From DASSKO01 sp035690425 (GTDB lineage Bacteria; Actinomycetota; Actinomycetes; Propionibacteriales; Nocardioidaceae), in contig DASSKO010000184.1 of NCBI GenBank assembly GCA_035690425.1, positions 1-22,678 on the forward strand: a DNA stretch of 22,678 nucleotides, in the 5' to 3' direction. Positions 1-6,373 of this stretch are shown one piece after another; positions within the stretch are counted from its first letter, which is position 1, and the number at the start of each line of letters is the position of its first letter. A program made the position numbers and the translations under genes. The notes under the pieces are model-generated. The model was not told where the DNA came from and ran no database searches. It saw only the letters and a program-made list of their open reading frames with translations.

Positions 1-238
1 CACCCGGACGAACCTCCCGGGCGTGTTCGCCAGCGGCGACCTGGTAGACCACCACTACCGGCAGGCCGTCACCGCGGCCGGCACCGGCTGCGCGGCGGCA
101 CTGGATGCCGAGCGTTACCTCGCCGCCCTCGACCACGTGGCGTCGACGGCAGGTGACGTCAGCTCGACCGAGGCCGAGGCATTGGCCACCGCCGAGGTCG
201 AGGTCATCACCGAGAACACCGCGACAGCCGACGTCTGA
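1..238 (+). CDS. trxB: Thioredoxin reductase, C-terminal end (partial)
   Basis: Only the last ~78 codons are in the window; the gene enters from the left edge, in frame from base 2. The peptide reads LPGVFASGDLVDHHYRQAV and then AGTGCAAALDAERYL. This matches the C-terminal FAD-binding block of bacterial thioredoxin reductases, where the G-D pair contacts FAD and the following helix packs on the flavin. The enzyme uses NADPH to reduce thioredoxin. The stop TGA at 236-238 is 34 bp before trxA on the same strand, so the two are very likely one operon supplying and recycling thioredoxin. After the family core there is an acidic, Ala/Glu-rich tail of about 35 residues, which is common in actinobacterial versions. 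Nothing can be said of the NADPH domain or the catalytic CxxC, which lie outside the window. Confidence 0.93.
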   Translation, partial: TRTNLPGVFASGDLVDHHYRQAVTAAGTGCAAALDAERYLAALDHVASTAGDVSSTEAEALATAEVEVITENTATADV

Positions 239-272
239 CCCGACTCCCCCACCGACACAAGGAGCACTCACC

Positions 273-602
273 GTGGCAACTCTTCCCGCCGTCACCGATG
301 CCGACTTCTCGACCAGCGTGCTCGGGGCTGACAAGCCCGTGCTCGTCGACTTCTGGGCCGAGTGGTGCGGGCCCTGCCGCCAGGTCGCGCCCATCCTCGA
401 GGAGATCGCTGCCGAGCACGGCGACAAGCTGCAGATCATGAAGATGAACGTCGACGAGAACCCCCAGGTGCCGGCGCAGTACCGCGTCACCGGCATCCCG
501 ACGATGGCGGTCTTCTCCGGCGGCGAGATCGTCAAGACGATCGTCGGCGCCAAGCCGAAGGCCGCGCTGCTGGGCGACCTCAGCGACGTCATCGACGCCT
601 GA
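273..602 (+). CDS. trxA: Thioredoxin
   Basis: A 109-residue classical thioredoxin, the cytoplasmic protein-disulfide reductant recycled by TrxB just upstream. The active site WCGPC lies at residues 31-35 (Cys32 and Cys35, the same numbers as in E. coli Trx). It is preceded by the buried Asp26 in VDFWAEW and followed by the cis-proline motif GIPT at 74-77 (Pro76). The length is the usual one for the family. The start is GTG 273, chosen because AAGGAG at 259-264 lies 8 bp upstream and the protein then starts at the normal family position; a longer open frame upstream is out of register with trxB and has no family match. The gene is followed by a strong hairpin at 629-660. In many actinobacteria the next gene is a CwlM-type amidase, which is absent here. 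Confidence 0.97.
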   Translation: MATLPAVTDADFSTSVLGADKPVLVDFWAEWCGPCRQVAPILEEIAAEHGDKLQIMKMNVDENPQVPAQYRVTGIPTMAVFSGGEIVKTIVGAKPKAALLGDLSDVIDA

Positions 603-628
603 GGAGTCTGCCGCTCGCGCAGTTGCTG

Positions 629-660
629 GACGCCCCCACCGCCTAGCGGGTGGGGGCGTC
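629..660. terminator. Bidirectional hairpin terminator, trxA / GNAT
   Basis: A perfect 12-bp GC-rich inverted repeat, GACGCCCCCACC (629-640) against GGTGGGGGCGTC (649-660), with an 8-base loop. It lies 26 bp after the trxA stop. It also contains the stop codon of the convergent GNAT gene, whose last codons form one arm. No long U-tract follows on either strand, which is usual for high-GC actinobacterial terminators. A shared terminator for the two convergent genes is inferred from position and symmetry. Confidence 0.7.
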
Positions 661-1314
661 GGCGTAGTCGGGCCCACCGCTACGCCGCACCGGCGCCGGC
701 CGCACCGGCTCGGGGCGCATGGAGCCCAAGATGCGCTCCAGTGCGACCTCGACGTCCTCGCGCCAGGTGAGCACGTTGCGCAACTCCAGCCGGAGCCGGG
801 GAAATCGGTGGTGCGGCCGCACCGTCTTGAACCCCACCGCCGCCAGATAGTCCGCCGGTACGACGCACGTGGTGTGCGCCGCGTAGGCCGGGGTCACTCC
901 GAAGGCCTCGATAGCCCTGATCCCTCCTCGCCTGATCAGGTCCTTGACCACGGTCTGCACGAGCACCCGGCCGAGCCCGCTGCCGCGGAACTCCGGCAGG
1001 ATCTGTGCGGTCATCAGCAGGACCGCGTCCGCACTGACCGGCGACGTCGAGAAGGCGGCCGACCGCGGCACGTGCGTAGGCGGCGCGAACAGGACGTAGC
1101 CCGCTGGCACCTTGTCGACGTACAGCACCCGGCCGCACGATCCCCAGTCGAGCAGCACGCCGGAGAGCCAAGCCTCCTTCTCCAGCCCCGGGTCCCCGAC
1201 CTTGGCCGCCCGGTCACCCGCGACCGGGTCGAGCTCCCAGAACACGCAGCCACGGCAGCCGGTCGGCAGGTCGTCGAGGTTGTCGAGAGTCAGGCTGGCG
1301 AGGCGGCGACCCAC
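643..1314 (-). CDS. GNAT-family N-acetyltransferase with N-terminal CxxC
   Basis: A 223-residue GCN5-related acetyltransferase that would transfer acetyl from acetyl-CoA to an amine; the substrate is unknown. The acetyl-CoA pyrophosphate loop (motif A) is visible as PEFRGSGLGRVLVQTVVKDL at about residues 110-129, with the R-G-x-G-x-G pattern. A conserved-looking block ending in LPTGCRGCVFWELDP near the N-terminus puts Cys20 and Cys23 in a CxxC pair. The C-terminal ~25 residues are Arg/Pro-rich and run into the terminator hairpin. The start is GTG 1314, with GAGGG 8 bp upstream. It converges on trxA and is divergent from the aminotransferase. From memory, a similar protein sits beside trxA in Streptomyces, so it looks like a conserved origin-region gene rather than recent cargo. 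The function is not established. Confidence 0.85.
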   Translation of the reverse strand: MGRRLASLTLDNLDDLPTGCRGCVFWELDPVAGDRAAKVGDPGLEKEAWLSGVLLDWGSCGRVLYVDKVPAGYVLFAPPTHVPRSAAFSTSPVSADAVLLMTAQILPEFRGSGLGRVLVQTVVKDLIRRGGIRAIEAFGVTPAYAAHTTCVVPADYLAAVGFKTVRPHHRFPRLRLELRNVLTWREDVEVALERILGSMRPEPVRPAPVRRSGGPDYADAPTR

Positions 1315-1404
1315 GGGTCAAGCCCTCGTCGTCGACGCGCGCTGTCTGCTGGTTGGACCCACCGGGCACACTCCACCTCACACGCGGGACAATGCTGACA
1401 TCAT

Positions 1405-1421
1405 GCATCGTAGTCCGATGC
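1405..1421. promoter_or_regulatory. Candidate operator palindrome between GNAT and aminotransferase
   Basis: In the 139-bp divergent gap between the GNAT start (1314) and the aminotransferase start (1454), GCATCG (1405-1410) and CGATGC (1416-1421) form a perfect 6-bp inverted repeat with a 5-base spacer. That geometry is typical of a homodimeric regulator site. I could not identify a convincing -35/-10 pair in the gap for either gene. The operator role is inference from symmetry and position only. Confidence 0.3.
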
Positions 1422-1453
1422 GCCACACCTGTGGCAGAGCGGAAGGGTCATCG

Positions 1454-2863
1454 ATGGAGCAGCAGCCGGCCCGGCCCAGCCGAGGGGACAACCCAGTGGA
1501 CAGCCCAGGGGACAACCCAGTGGGTAGCCCAGGGGGCAACCCAGAGCCTGGCCGGGGGCACGGTCGGGAGACCCGTCTCGACGCCTACGCCGACCGGTAC
1601 GCCGCCCGCACCCGCGGGATGACCGCGTCGGAGATTCGGGCCCTGTTCTCGGTCGCCAGCCGCCCCGAGGTGGTCTCCCTCGCCGGCGGAATGCCGAACA
1701 TCTCTGGCCTGCCGCTGGACACGATCGGTGACATGGTGCAGACCCTGGTGGCAGAGCGCGGCGCGGTGGCGATGCAGTACGGCTCCGGCCAGGGCGTTCC
1801 AGCGCTGCGCGAGCAGATCTGCGAGGTGATGCAGCTGGAAGGCATCGACGCGCACCCCGACGACGTCGTCGTCACGGTCGGCTCGCAGCAGGCTGTCGAC
1901 CTGGTGACCCGGATCTTCTGTGACCCCGGGGACGTCGTCGTCTGCGAGGCGCCCTCCTACGTCGGTGCGCTCGGGGTCTTCCGGGCCTATCAGTGCGAGG
2001 TCGTGCACGCGGAGATGGACGACGACGGGCTGCGCCCGGACGCGCTCCGGCAGGCACTGAGCACGCTCGAGGCCGCCGGTCGGCGGGTGAAGTTCCTCTA
2101 TACGATCCCGAACTTCCACAACCCCGCCGGAGTGTCGCTGTCGGCGCCGCGGCGGGCCGAGATCCTCCAGATCGCGCGCGAGCACGACGTACTCGTGCTC
2201 GAGGACAACCCCTACGGCCTGCTGGGTTTCGACGAGACACCGCGCCGCGCCCTGCGGGGCGATCCCAGCCCGGACACCGCCGAGCGGGTGGTCTACCTCG
2301 GCTCGTTCTCCAAGACGTTCGCCCCCGGCATGCGGGTCGGCTGGGTGCTGGCCCCACACGCCGTACGCGACAAGCTCGTGCTGGCCCAGGAGTCTGCGAC
2401 GCTGTGCCCGCCGGCGTTCAGCCAGCTGATGATCTCCGACTACCTGGCCGGTCAGGACTGGATGGGGCAGGTCAAGGCGTTTCGCGAGCTCTACCGCGAG
2501 CGTCGCGACGCGATGCTGTCCGCGCTGCACGACCTGATGCCCGCCGGCACTACCTGGACGGTCCCGGAGGGCGGCTTCTACGTCTGGCTGACGCTGCCTC
2601 CCGGCATCGACGCCAAGGCGATGCTGCCGCGTGCCGTGACCGCCCGCGTGGCCTATGTGCCCGGTACGGCGTTCTACGCCGACGGGTACGGCAGCCAGTG
2701 CATGCGGCTGTCGTACTGCTATCCGACGCCGGAGCGGATCCGGGAGGGCGTGCGCCGGCTGGCGGCGGTGATCGAGGCCGAGCTCGACCTGCGGCAGACG
2801 TTCGGGCCGTCCGCGCACGCGCTGCAGCAGTCCTACGACACACCCAACACCGATCTGAGCTGA
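1454..2863 (+). CDS. PLP-dependent aminotransferase (LysN/MocR-like, class I/II)
   Basis: A 469-residue fold-type I aminotransferase. Visible marks are EVVSLAGGMPN near the N-terminal core, NFHNP at 220-224, EDNPYG at 250-255 (the Asp/Asn contacts PLP), SFSKTFAPGMRVGW with the Schiff-base Lys287, and MRLSY with the carboxylate-binding Arg418. This pattern fits the 2-aminoadipate aminotransferase / MocR catalytic-domain group. There is no N-terminal GntR winged helix, so it is an enzyme and not a MocR regulator. The exact amino-acid substrate cannot be read. The start ATG 1454 has GGAAGG 7 bp upstream; an upstream in-frame ATG at 1403 lacks a ribosome site. The first ~45 residues are a low-complexity extension with tandem repeats. 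The ddl-like gene starts 38 bp downstream, so they are probably co-transcribed. Confidence 0.88.
   Translation: MEQQPARPSRGDNPVDSPGDNPVGSPGGNPEPGRGHGRETRLDAYADRYAARTRGMTASEIRALFSVASRPEVVSLAGGMPNISGLPLDTIGDMVQTLVAERGAVAMQYGSGQGVPALREQICEVMQLEGIDAHPDDVVVTVGSQQAVDLVTRIFCDPGDVVVCEAPSYVGALGVFRAYQCEVVHAEMDDDGLRPDALRQALSTLEAAGRRVKFLYTIPNFHNPAGVSLSAPRRAEILQIAREHDVLVLEDNPYGLLGFDETPRRALRGDPSPDTAERVVYLGSFSKTFAPGMRVGWVLAPHAVRDKLVLAQESATLCPPAFSQLMISDYLAGQDWMGQVKAFRELYRERRDAMLSALHDLMPAGTTWTVPEGGFYVWLTLPPGIDAKAMLPRAVTARVAYVPGTAFYADGYGSQCMRLSYCYPTPERIREGVRRLAAVIEAELDLRQTFGPSAHALQQSYDTPNTDLS
1484..1544 (+). repeat. 24-bp tandem repeat inside aminotransferase N-terminus
   Basis: About two and a half direct copies of a 24-bp unit lie at 1484-1507, 1508-1531 and 1532-1544 (partial). 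They encode GDNPVDSP, GDNPVGSP and GGNP. The first two copies differ at only two bases, which points to recent slippage or unequal crossing-over. The repeat lies before the folded enzyme core, so copy number could vary without harming catalysis. Confidence 0.85.
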
Positions 2864-2901
2864 CCCGTGCCGAGCTGTGCTGACCTGAGAGGAAGGCTGC
2901 G

Positions 2902-3918
2902 ATGACCGAGCCGGGTAGCTCCCCGAAGAGCCCTGCGGCCCCTCCACCACCGAACGCGGGCCGCGTGCTCGTGCTCGCCGGCGGGTTGTCGCACGAGCGA
3001 GACGTGTCGCTGCGGGCGGGCCGCAGGGTCGCCGAGGCACTGCGCTCGGCCGGCATGGACGTCGAGGTCCGCGACGTCGACTCCACGCTGGTGCCCGCGC
3101 TTCGCTCGGACCCGCCCGCCTGTGTTTTTCCTTTGCTGTATGGGGAGTCCGGCGAGGACGGCACCTTGCGCGAGGTGCTCGAGCTGGTTGGAGTGCCCTA
3201 TGTCGGCTCCCGCCCGGCCGCGTCCCGGCTGGCCTTCGACAAGCCGGTGGCCAAGGAGGTCGTCAGCCGCGCGGGGCTGAGCACGCCCGACTCGGTGACA
3301 CTGCCGCACGAGACGTTCCGGGAGGTCGGGGCGACCGCCTTGATGGCGGCCCTGATCGACCGGCTGGGACAGCCGCTCGTGGTCAAGCCGACCCGCGGCG
3401 GCTCCGCGCTGGGTTGCTCGGTGGTGGCCGAGGCCGCCGAGATGCCGGGTGCGATGGTCGGCTGCTTCGCCTACGGTCCCTTCGCCCTGGTGGAGCGCTT
3501 CGTCCGCGGCACCGAGGTGACGGTGTCGGTGGTCGACTCCGGGCGTGGTCCGCAGGCGTTGCCGGCCGTGGAGATCCGCCCGATGGAGGGCACGTACGAC
3601 TACAGCGCCCGCTACACCGCGGGCGCGACCGAGTTCGTGGCGCCGGCCAAGCTCGACGACGCGGAGGCGGCCCAGATCGCCTCGATGGCCGTGACCGCGC
3701 ACGAGGCGCTCGGGCTCTCTCACCTCTCCCGCACCGACCTGATCATCGACGAGGCCGGGGTCCCGTGGTTCCTCGAGGTCAACGTGGCACCGGGCATGAC
3801 GGAGACGTCGCTGCTGCCCCTCGCGGTAGAGGCCGCCGGTCTCGACCTCGGCCAACTGTGCGCCGACCTCGTGGCGGTGGCAGTAGCACCACCTGGAGTC
3901 GGCACCCGTATCGATTAG
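2902..3918 (+). CDS. ddl: D-alanine--D-alanine ligase-like ATP-grasp protein
   Basis: A 338-residue ATP-grasp ligase of the Ddl family, which joins two D-alanines with ATP for peptidoglycan precursors in the cytoplasm. Family landmarks are GGLSHERDVSL (Glu32, equivalent to E. coli DdlB Glu15), GESGEDGTL at 81-89, VVKPTRGGS with ATP-binding Lys162 and Ser168, the omega-loop YDYSARY at 232-238 (Tyr238 equivalent to DdlB Tyr216, favouring D-Ala over D-Lac), and the Mg-binding EVNVAPGM with Glu292 and Asn294. An oddity is that the usual His of the HGxxGEDG motif (DdlB His63) is Tyr80, and the following Q-G is R-E. The start ATG 2902 has GGAAGG 5 bp upstream. It lies 38 bp after the aminotransferase. 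It could be the main Ddl or a divergent paralogue; an essential Ddl elsewhere cannot be excluded from this window. Confidence 0.85.
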   Translation: MTEPGSSPKSPAAPPPPNAGRVLVLAGGLSHERDVSLRAGRRVAEALRSAGMDVEVRDVDSTLVPALRSDPPACVFPLLYGESGEDGTLREVLELVGVPYVGSRPAASRLAFDKPVAKEVVSRAGLSTPDSVTLPHETFREVGATALMAALIDRLGQPLVVKPTRGGSALGCSVVAEAAEMPGAMVGCFAYGPFALVERFVRGTEVTVSVVDSGRGPQALPAVEIRPMEGTYDYSARYTAGATEFVAPAKLDDAEAAQIASMAVTAHEALGLSHLSRTDLIIDEAGVPWFLEVNVAPGMTETSLLPLAVEAAGLDLGQLCADLVAVAVAPPGVGTRID

Positions 3919-3943
3919 TTGCTTTGTCGACATAGCGGCTTTT

Positions 3944-3971
3944 TGCGGGCTGCCGCCGGGATCAGCCCGCA
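3944..3971. terminator. Hairpin at convergent ends of ddl and parB
   Basis: TGCGGGCTG (3944-3952) pairs perfectly with CAGCCCGCA (3963-3971) around a 10-base loop. The hairpin lies 25 bp past the ddl stop and covers the parB stop codon (3962-3964). A T-run at 3940-3944 precedes rather than follows it on the plus strand, so it is not a textbook U-tract terminator. It is the only strong hairpin between the convergent genes. Confidence 0.45.
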
Positions 3972-5065
3972 GCCGACTCCCGGCGAGGGTCCATCAGGTC
4001 GACGATGCGCTCCAGGTCCTCCAGCGACGCGAACTCCACCGTGATCCTGCCCTTGGTCTTGCCCAGGTCCACCTTCACCCGCGTCTCGAAGCGGTCGGAC
4101 AACCGGTCCGCCAGGTCGCTCAGCCCCGGCGCGACCGGACGCCTGCGTCGCGGGACGGGCGTGCCGGTCTCGTCCCCGGCGCCCTCTCCGTACTCGCCGA
4201 GGGCCACGATCTCCTCCAGTGACCGGACGGACAGGCCTTCTGCAACCACCCGCTGGGCGAGCCGGTCCTGGACGTCGGTGTCGGTGACGCCGAGCAGCGC
4301 GCGGGCGTGACCGGCCGACAGCACGGCGGCGGCGACCCGTCGCTGCACCGCCGGGCCGAGCTTGAGCAGCCGCAGGGTGTTGGAGATCTGCGGCCTGGAG
4401 CGCCCGATGCGGACGGCCAGGTCGTCGTGGGTGCAGCCGAAGTCGTCGAGGAGCTGCTGGTACGCCGCCGCCTCCTCGAGCGGGTTCAGCTCGGCACGAT
4501 GCAGGTTCTCCAACAGCGCATCCCGGAGCAGGGCGTCGTCACTGGTGTCCCGGACAATCGCCGGGATGACGTCGAGTCCGGCCTCCTTGGTGGCGCGCCA
4601 CCGCCGCTCCCCCATGATCAGCTCATAGCGGCCGTCACCCAGCGGCCGCACGACGATCGGCTGCAACAGCCCGACCTCTCTGATCGAGTGCACCAGCTCA
4701 GCCATGGCCTCCTCCTCGAAGACCGTGCGTGGCTGCCGTGGGTTGGGGCTGATCGCGGTGACGTCGATCTCGCTGAACCGGGCACCCACCACCGGCGTGA
4801 GGCGCTCGACGTCACCGCGCGCCGGTGCCTGGTCCGCCGTCGCGCCGCCGCGCTCGTCCGCCGGCACGTGCGGACCGGCGTGGGCCGGCTCGGCAGCACC
4901 CGCCGGGCTGCCCTCGGACCCGCCCGCACCGTCCGCCAGGCCATCCACGGACTCATTCACGGGGCCATGCGCGGGGCCATCCACAGGGGCATCCACGGGG
5001 CCGTCCACGGGGGCAGTCGGAATGAGCGCACCGAGCCCGCGGCCGAGACCTCGACGAGTGTTCAC
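3962..5065 (-). CDS. parB: Chromosome-partitioning protein ParB
   Basis: A 367-residue ParB that binds parS and spreads as a CTP-dependent clamp to segregate the origin. The N-terminal RRGLGRGLGALIP (4-16) is the ParA-contact motif. The CTP-binding core includes NPRQPR (108-113), GERRWRA (152-158) and ENLHRAELNPLEEA (186-199). A helix-turn-helix for parS follows at about 205-240. The C-terminal dimer domain is at about 315-365. Between the ParA motif and the core is an unusually long, low-complexity Gly/Ala/Pro linker (about 17-90) with degenerate PVDG repeats. The start GTG 5065 overlaps the parA stop as GTGA, with GGAGG 4 bp upstream, implying translational coupling. The frame stays open for another 115 codons upstream, but that stretch is antisense-like sequence inside parA and is not family-like. 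Confidence 0.95.
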   Translation of the reverse strand: MNTRRGLGRGLGALIPTAPVDGPVDAPVDGPAHGPVNESVDGLADGAGGSEGSPAGAAEPAHAGPHVPADERGGATADQAPARGDVERLTPVVGARFSEIDVTAISPNPRQPRTVFEEEAMAELVHSIREVGLLQPIVVRPLGDGRYELIMGERRWRATKEAGLDVIPAIVRDTSDDALLRDALLENLHRAELNPLEEAAAYQQLLDDFGCTHDDLAVRIGRSRPQISNTLRLLKLGPAVQRRVAAAVLSAGHARALLGVTDTDVQDRLAQRVVAEGLSVRSLEEIVALGEYGEGAGDETGTPVPRRRRPVAPGLSDLADRLSDRFETRVKVDLGKTKGRITVEFASLEDLERIVDLMDPRRESAAG

Positions 5066-6126
5066 TGTGCCTCCGTAGGTGCGGTGCCGGGCAGGTCGGC
5101 ACGGTGGGCGAGCTCGCGGGCGACCTCCAGGTAGGAGAGGGCGCCGGGCGAGGCAGGGTCGTAGGTCATCACGCTCTGGCCGTAACTCGGCGCCTCCGAC
5201 ACCCGCACGGACCGCGGGATCGCCGTCTGCAGCACCGCCGCACCGAAGTGCGCACGGACTTCGTCGGCGACCTGTGCCGCCAGCCGTGTGCGCGCGTCGA
5301 ACATCGTCAGCAACACCGTCGACACGGTGAGCTCGGGGTTGAGGTGGGCGCGGACCATCTCGATGTTGCGCAGCAGCTGCGTGACTCCCTCCAGGGCGTA
5401 GTACTCGCACTGGATGGGGATCAGCAGCTCGCGCCCTGCCACCAGCGCATTGACCGTCAACAGGCCGAGTGAGGGAGGGCAGTCGATGAAGACGTAGTCG
5501 TAGGGCTCTCCCGCCGCCCGACTCTGGTCCAGGTATGCGTCCAGCGCACGACGCAGCCGCGACTCCCGGGCGACCAGAGAGACCAGCTCGATCTCCGCGC
5601 CTGCCAGGTCGATAGTGGCCGGGACGCAGAACAGGCCGGAGGTGTCAGCACACTCCTGCACCAGGTCGGCGATCGGTTTGCCGTCGGCGATGACCTCGTA
5701 GACGCCGGGCGTGCCCTCGGAGTGGTCCACGCCGAGGGCGGTCGATGCGTTCCCCTGCGGGTCCAGATCCACGATGAGCACGCGGAGCTTGTGCTGCGCG
5801 AGCGCGGCAGCCATGTTCACCGCGCTGGTGGTCTTGCCGACACCACCCTTCTGGTTGGCGACGACGAGGACCCGGGTTTGGCGCGGATGCGGAAGCTCCC
5901 GCCGCGAGATGCTCCGGGCCCCGGCCATCTCGTGCCGGATGGCGGCAGCCAGGGGAGTCGCTTCATGCTCTGTCCGGTCCAGCGAGGAGCCGGCGACCAC
6001 CTCCGCTGCAGTCACCGCACGTGGTCCTGGTGCGCGGGCCGGGCCGTAGGGGTTGGACGGAGCAGGTTCTTCGTGGGCGCCCGTTTCACGTGAAACTGGC
6101 GAGCCACCAGCGTCCGCCGGCCACAC
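5062..6126 (-). CDS. parA: Chromosome-partitioning ATPase ParA (Soj)
   Basis: A 354-residue Walker-type ATPase that, with ParB, moves parS-bearing origins. The deviant Walker A box is KGGVGKTT at about 93-100 within VVANQKGGVGKTTSAVN. VDLDPQGNAST and FIDCPPSLGLL are the switch motifs, and ECEYYALEG-type sequence (QCEYYALEG) follows. The stop overlaps the parB start by four bases. The first ~65 residues are a disordered extension that includes VSRET, encoded by a parS site. The start is uncertain. GTG 6126 was chosen because the in-frame sequence further upstream has flat GC content across codon positions, unlike coding DNA here. However, GTG 6222 has a better ribosome site (GGAGG, 6 bp away) and would give 386 residues. 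Confidence 0.93.
   Translation of the reverse strand: MWPADAGGSPVSRETGAHEEPAPSNPYGPARAPGPRAVTAAEVVAGSSLDRTEHEATPLAAAIRHEMAGARSISRRELPHPRQTRVLVVANQKGGVGKTTSAVNMAAALAQHKLRVLIVDLDPQGNASTALGVDHSEGTPGVYEVIADGKPIADLVQECADTSGLFCVPATIDLAGAEIELVSLVARESRLRRALDAYLDQSRAAGEPYDYVFIDCPPSLGLLTVNALVAGRELLIPIQCEYYALEGVTQLLRNIEMVRAHLNPELTVSTVLLTMFDARTRLAAQVADEVRAHFGAAVLQTAIPRSVRVSEAPSYGQSVMTYDPASPGALSYLEVARELAHRADLPGTAPTEAQ
6083..6096. promoter_or_regulatory. parS site 1 (inside parA)
   Basis: GTTTCACGTGAAAC, the perfect 14-bp palindromic core of the bacterial parS consensus (TGTTTCACGTGAAACA), lies in the first codons of parA. It is read on the minus strand as Val-Ser-Arg-Glu-Thr. ParB encoded next door should nucleate here. 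The outer bases (C and T) deviate from the consensus. Confidence 0.95.
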
Positions 6127-6373
6127 CCCGCCCTTGGGGCCCGGGCGTGGCCATCCCAGGCCTTGCGGCCCGACCACAGCGGAAACGGCGGGCCACCCGA
6201 GCCCGGTTCGTGACTGCGCCACCTGCATCCTCCGTCGATCAGACTCGTCACTGCGGACCGCAGCGTGCCCGCCAAGTCCGCGGCCGCACTCGGCACACGA
6301 TACGCACACCCGGTCGAGGATCTGCGACCCCGCGCCGAAGCCTCGGCGGGCAGCGCGGCAGCGCGGCAGACCG

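Noticed and set aside
1448..3040. 530-codon minus-strand frame over the aminotransferase
   Set aside because: Antisense to a gene with intact PLP motifs; no recognisable protein.
5066..5410. 115-residue N-terminal extension of ParB
   Set aside because: It lies inside parA in another frame, is Arg/Pro-rich and precedes the canonical RRGLGRGLGALIP start with its own ribosome site.
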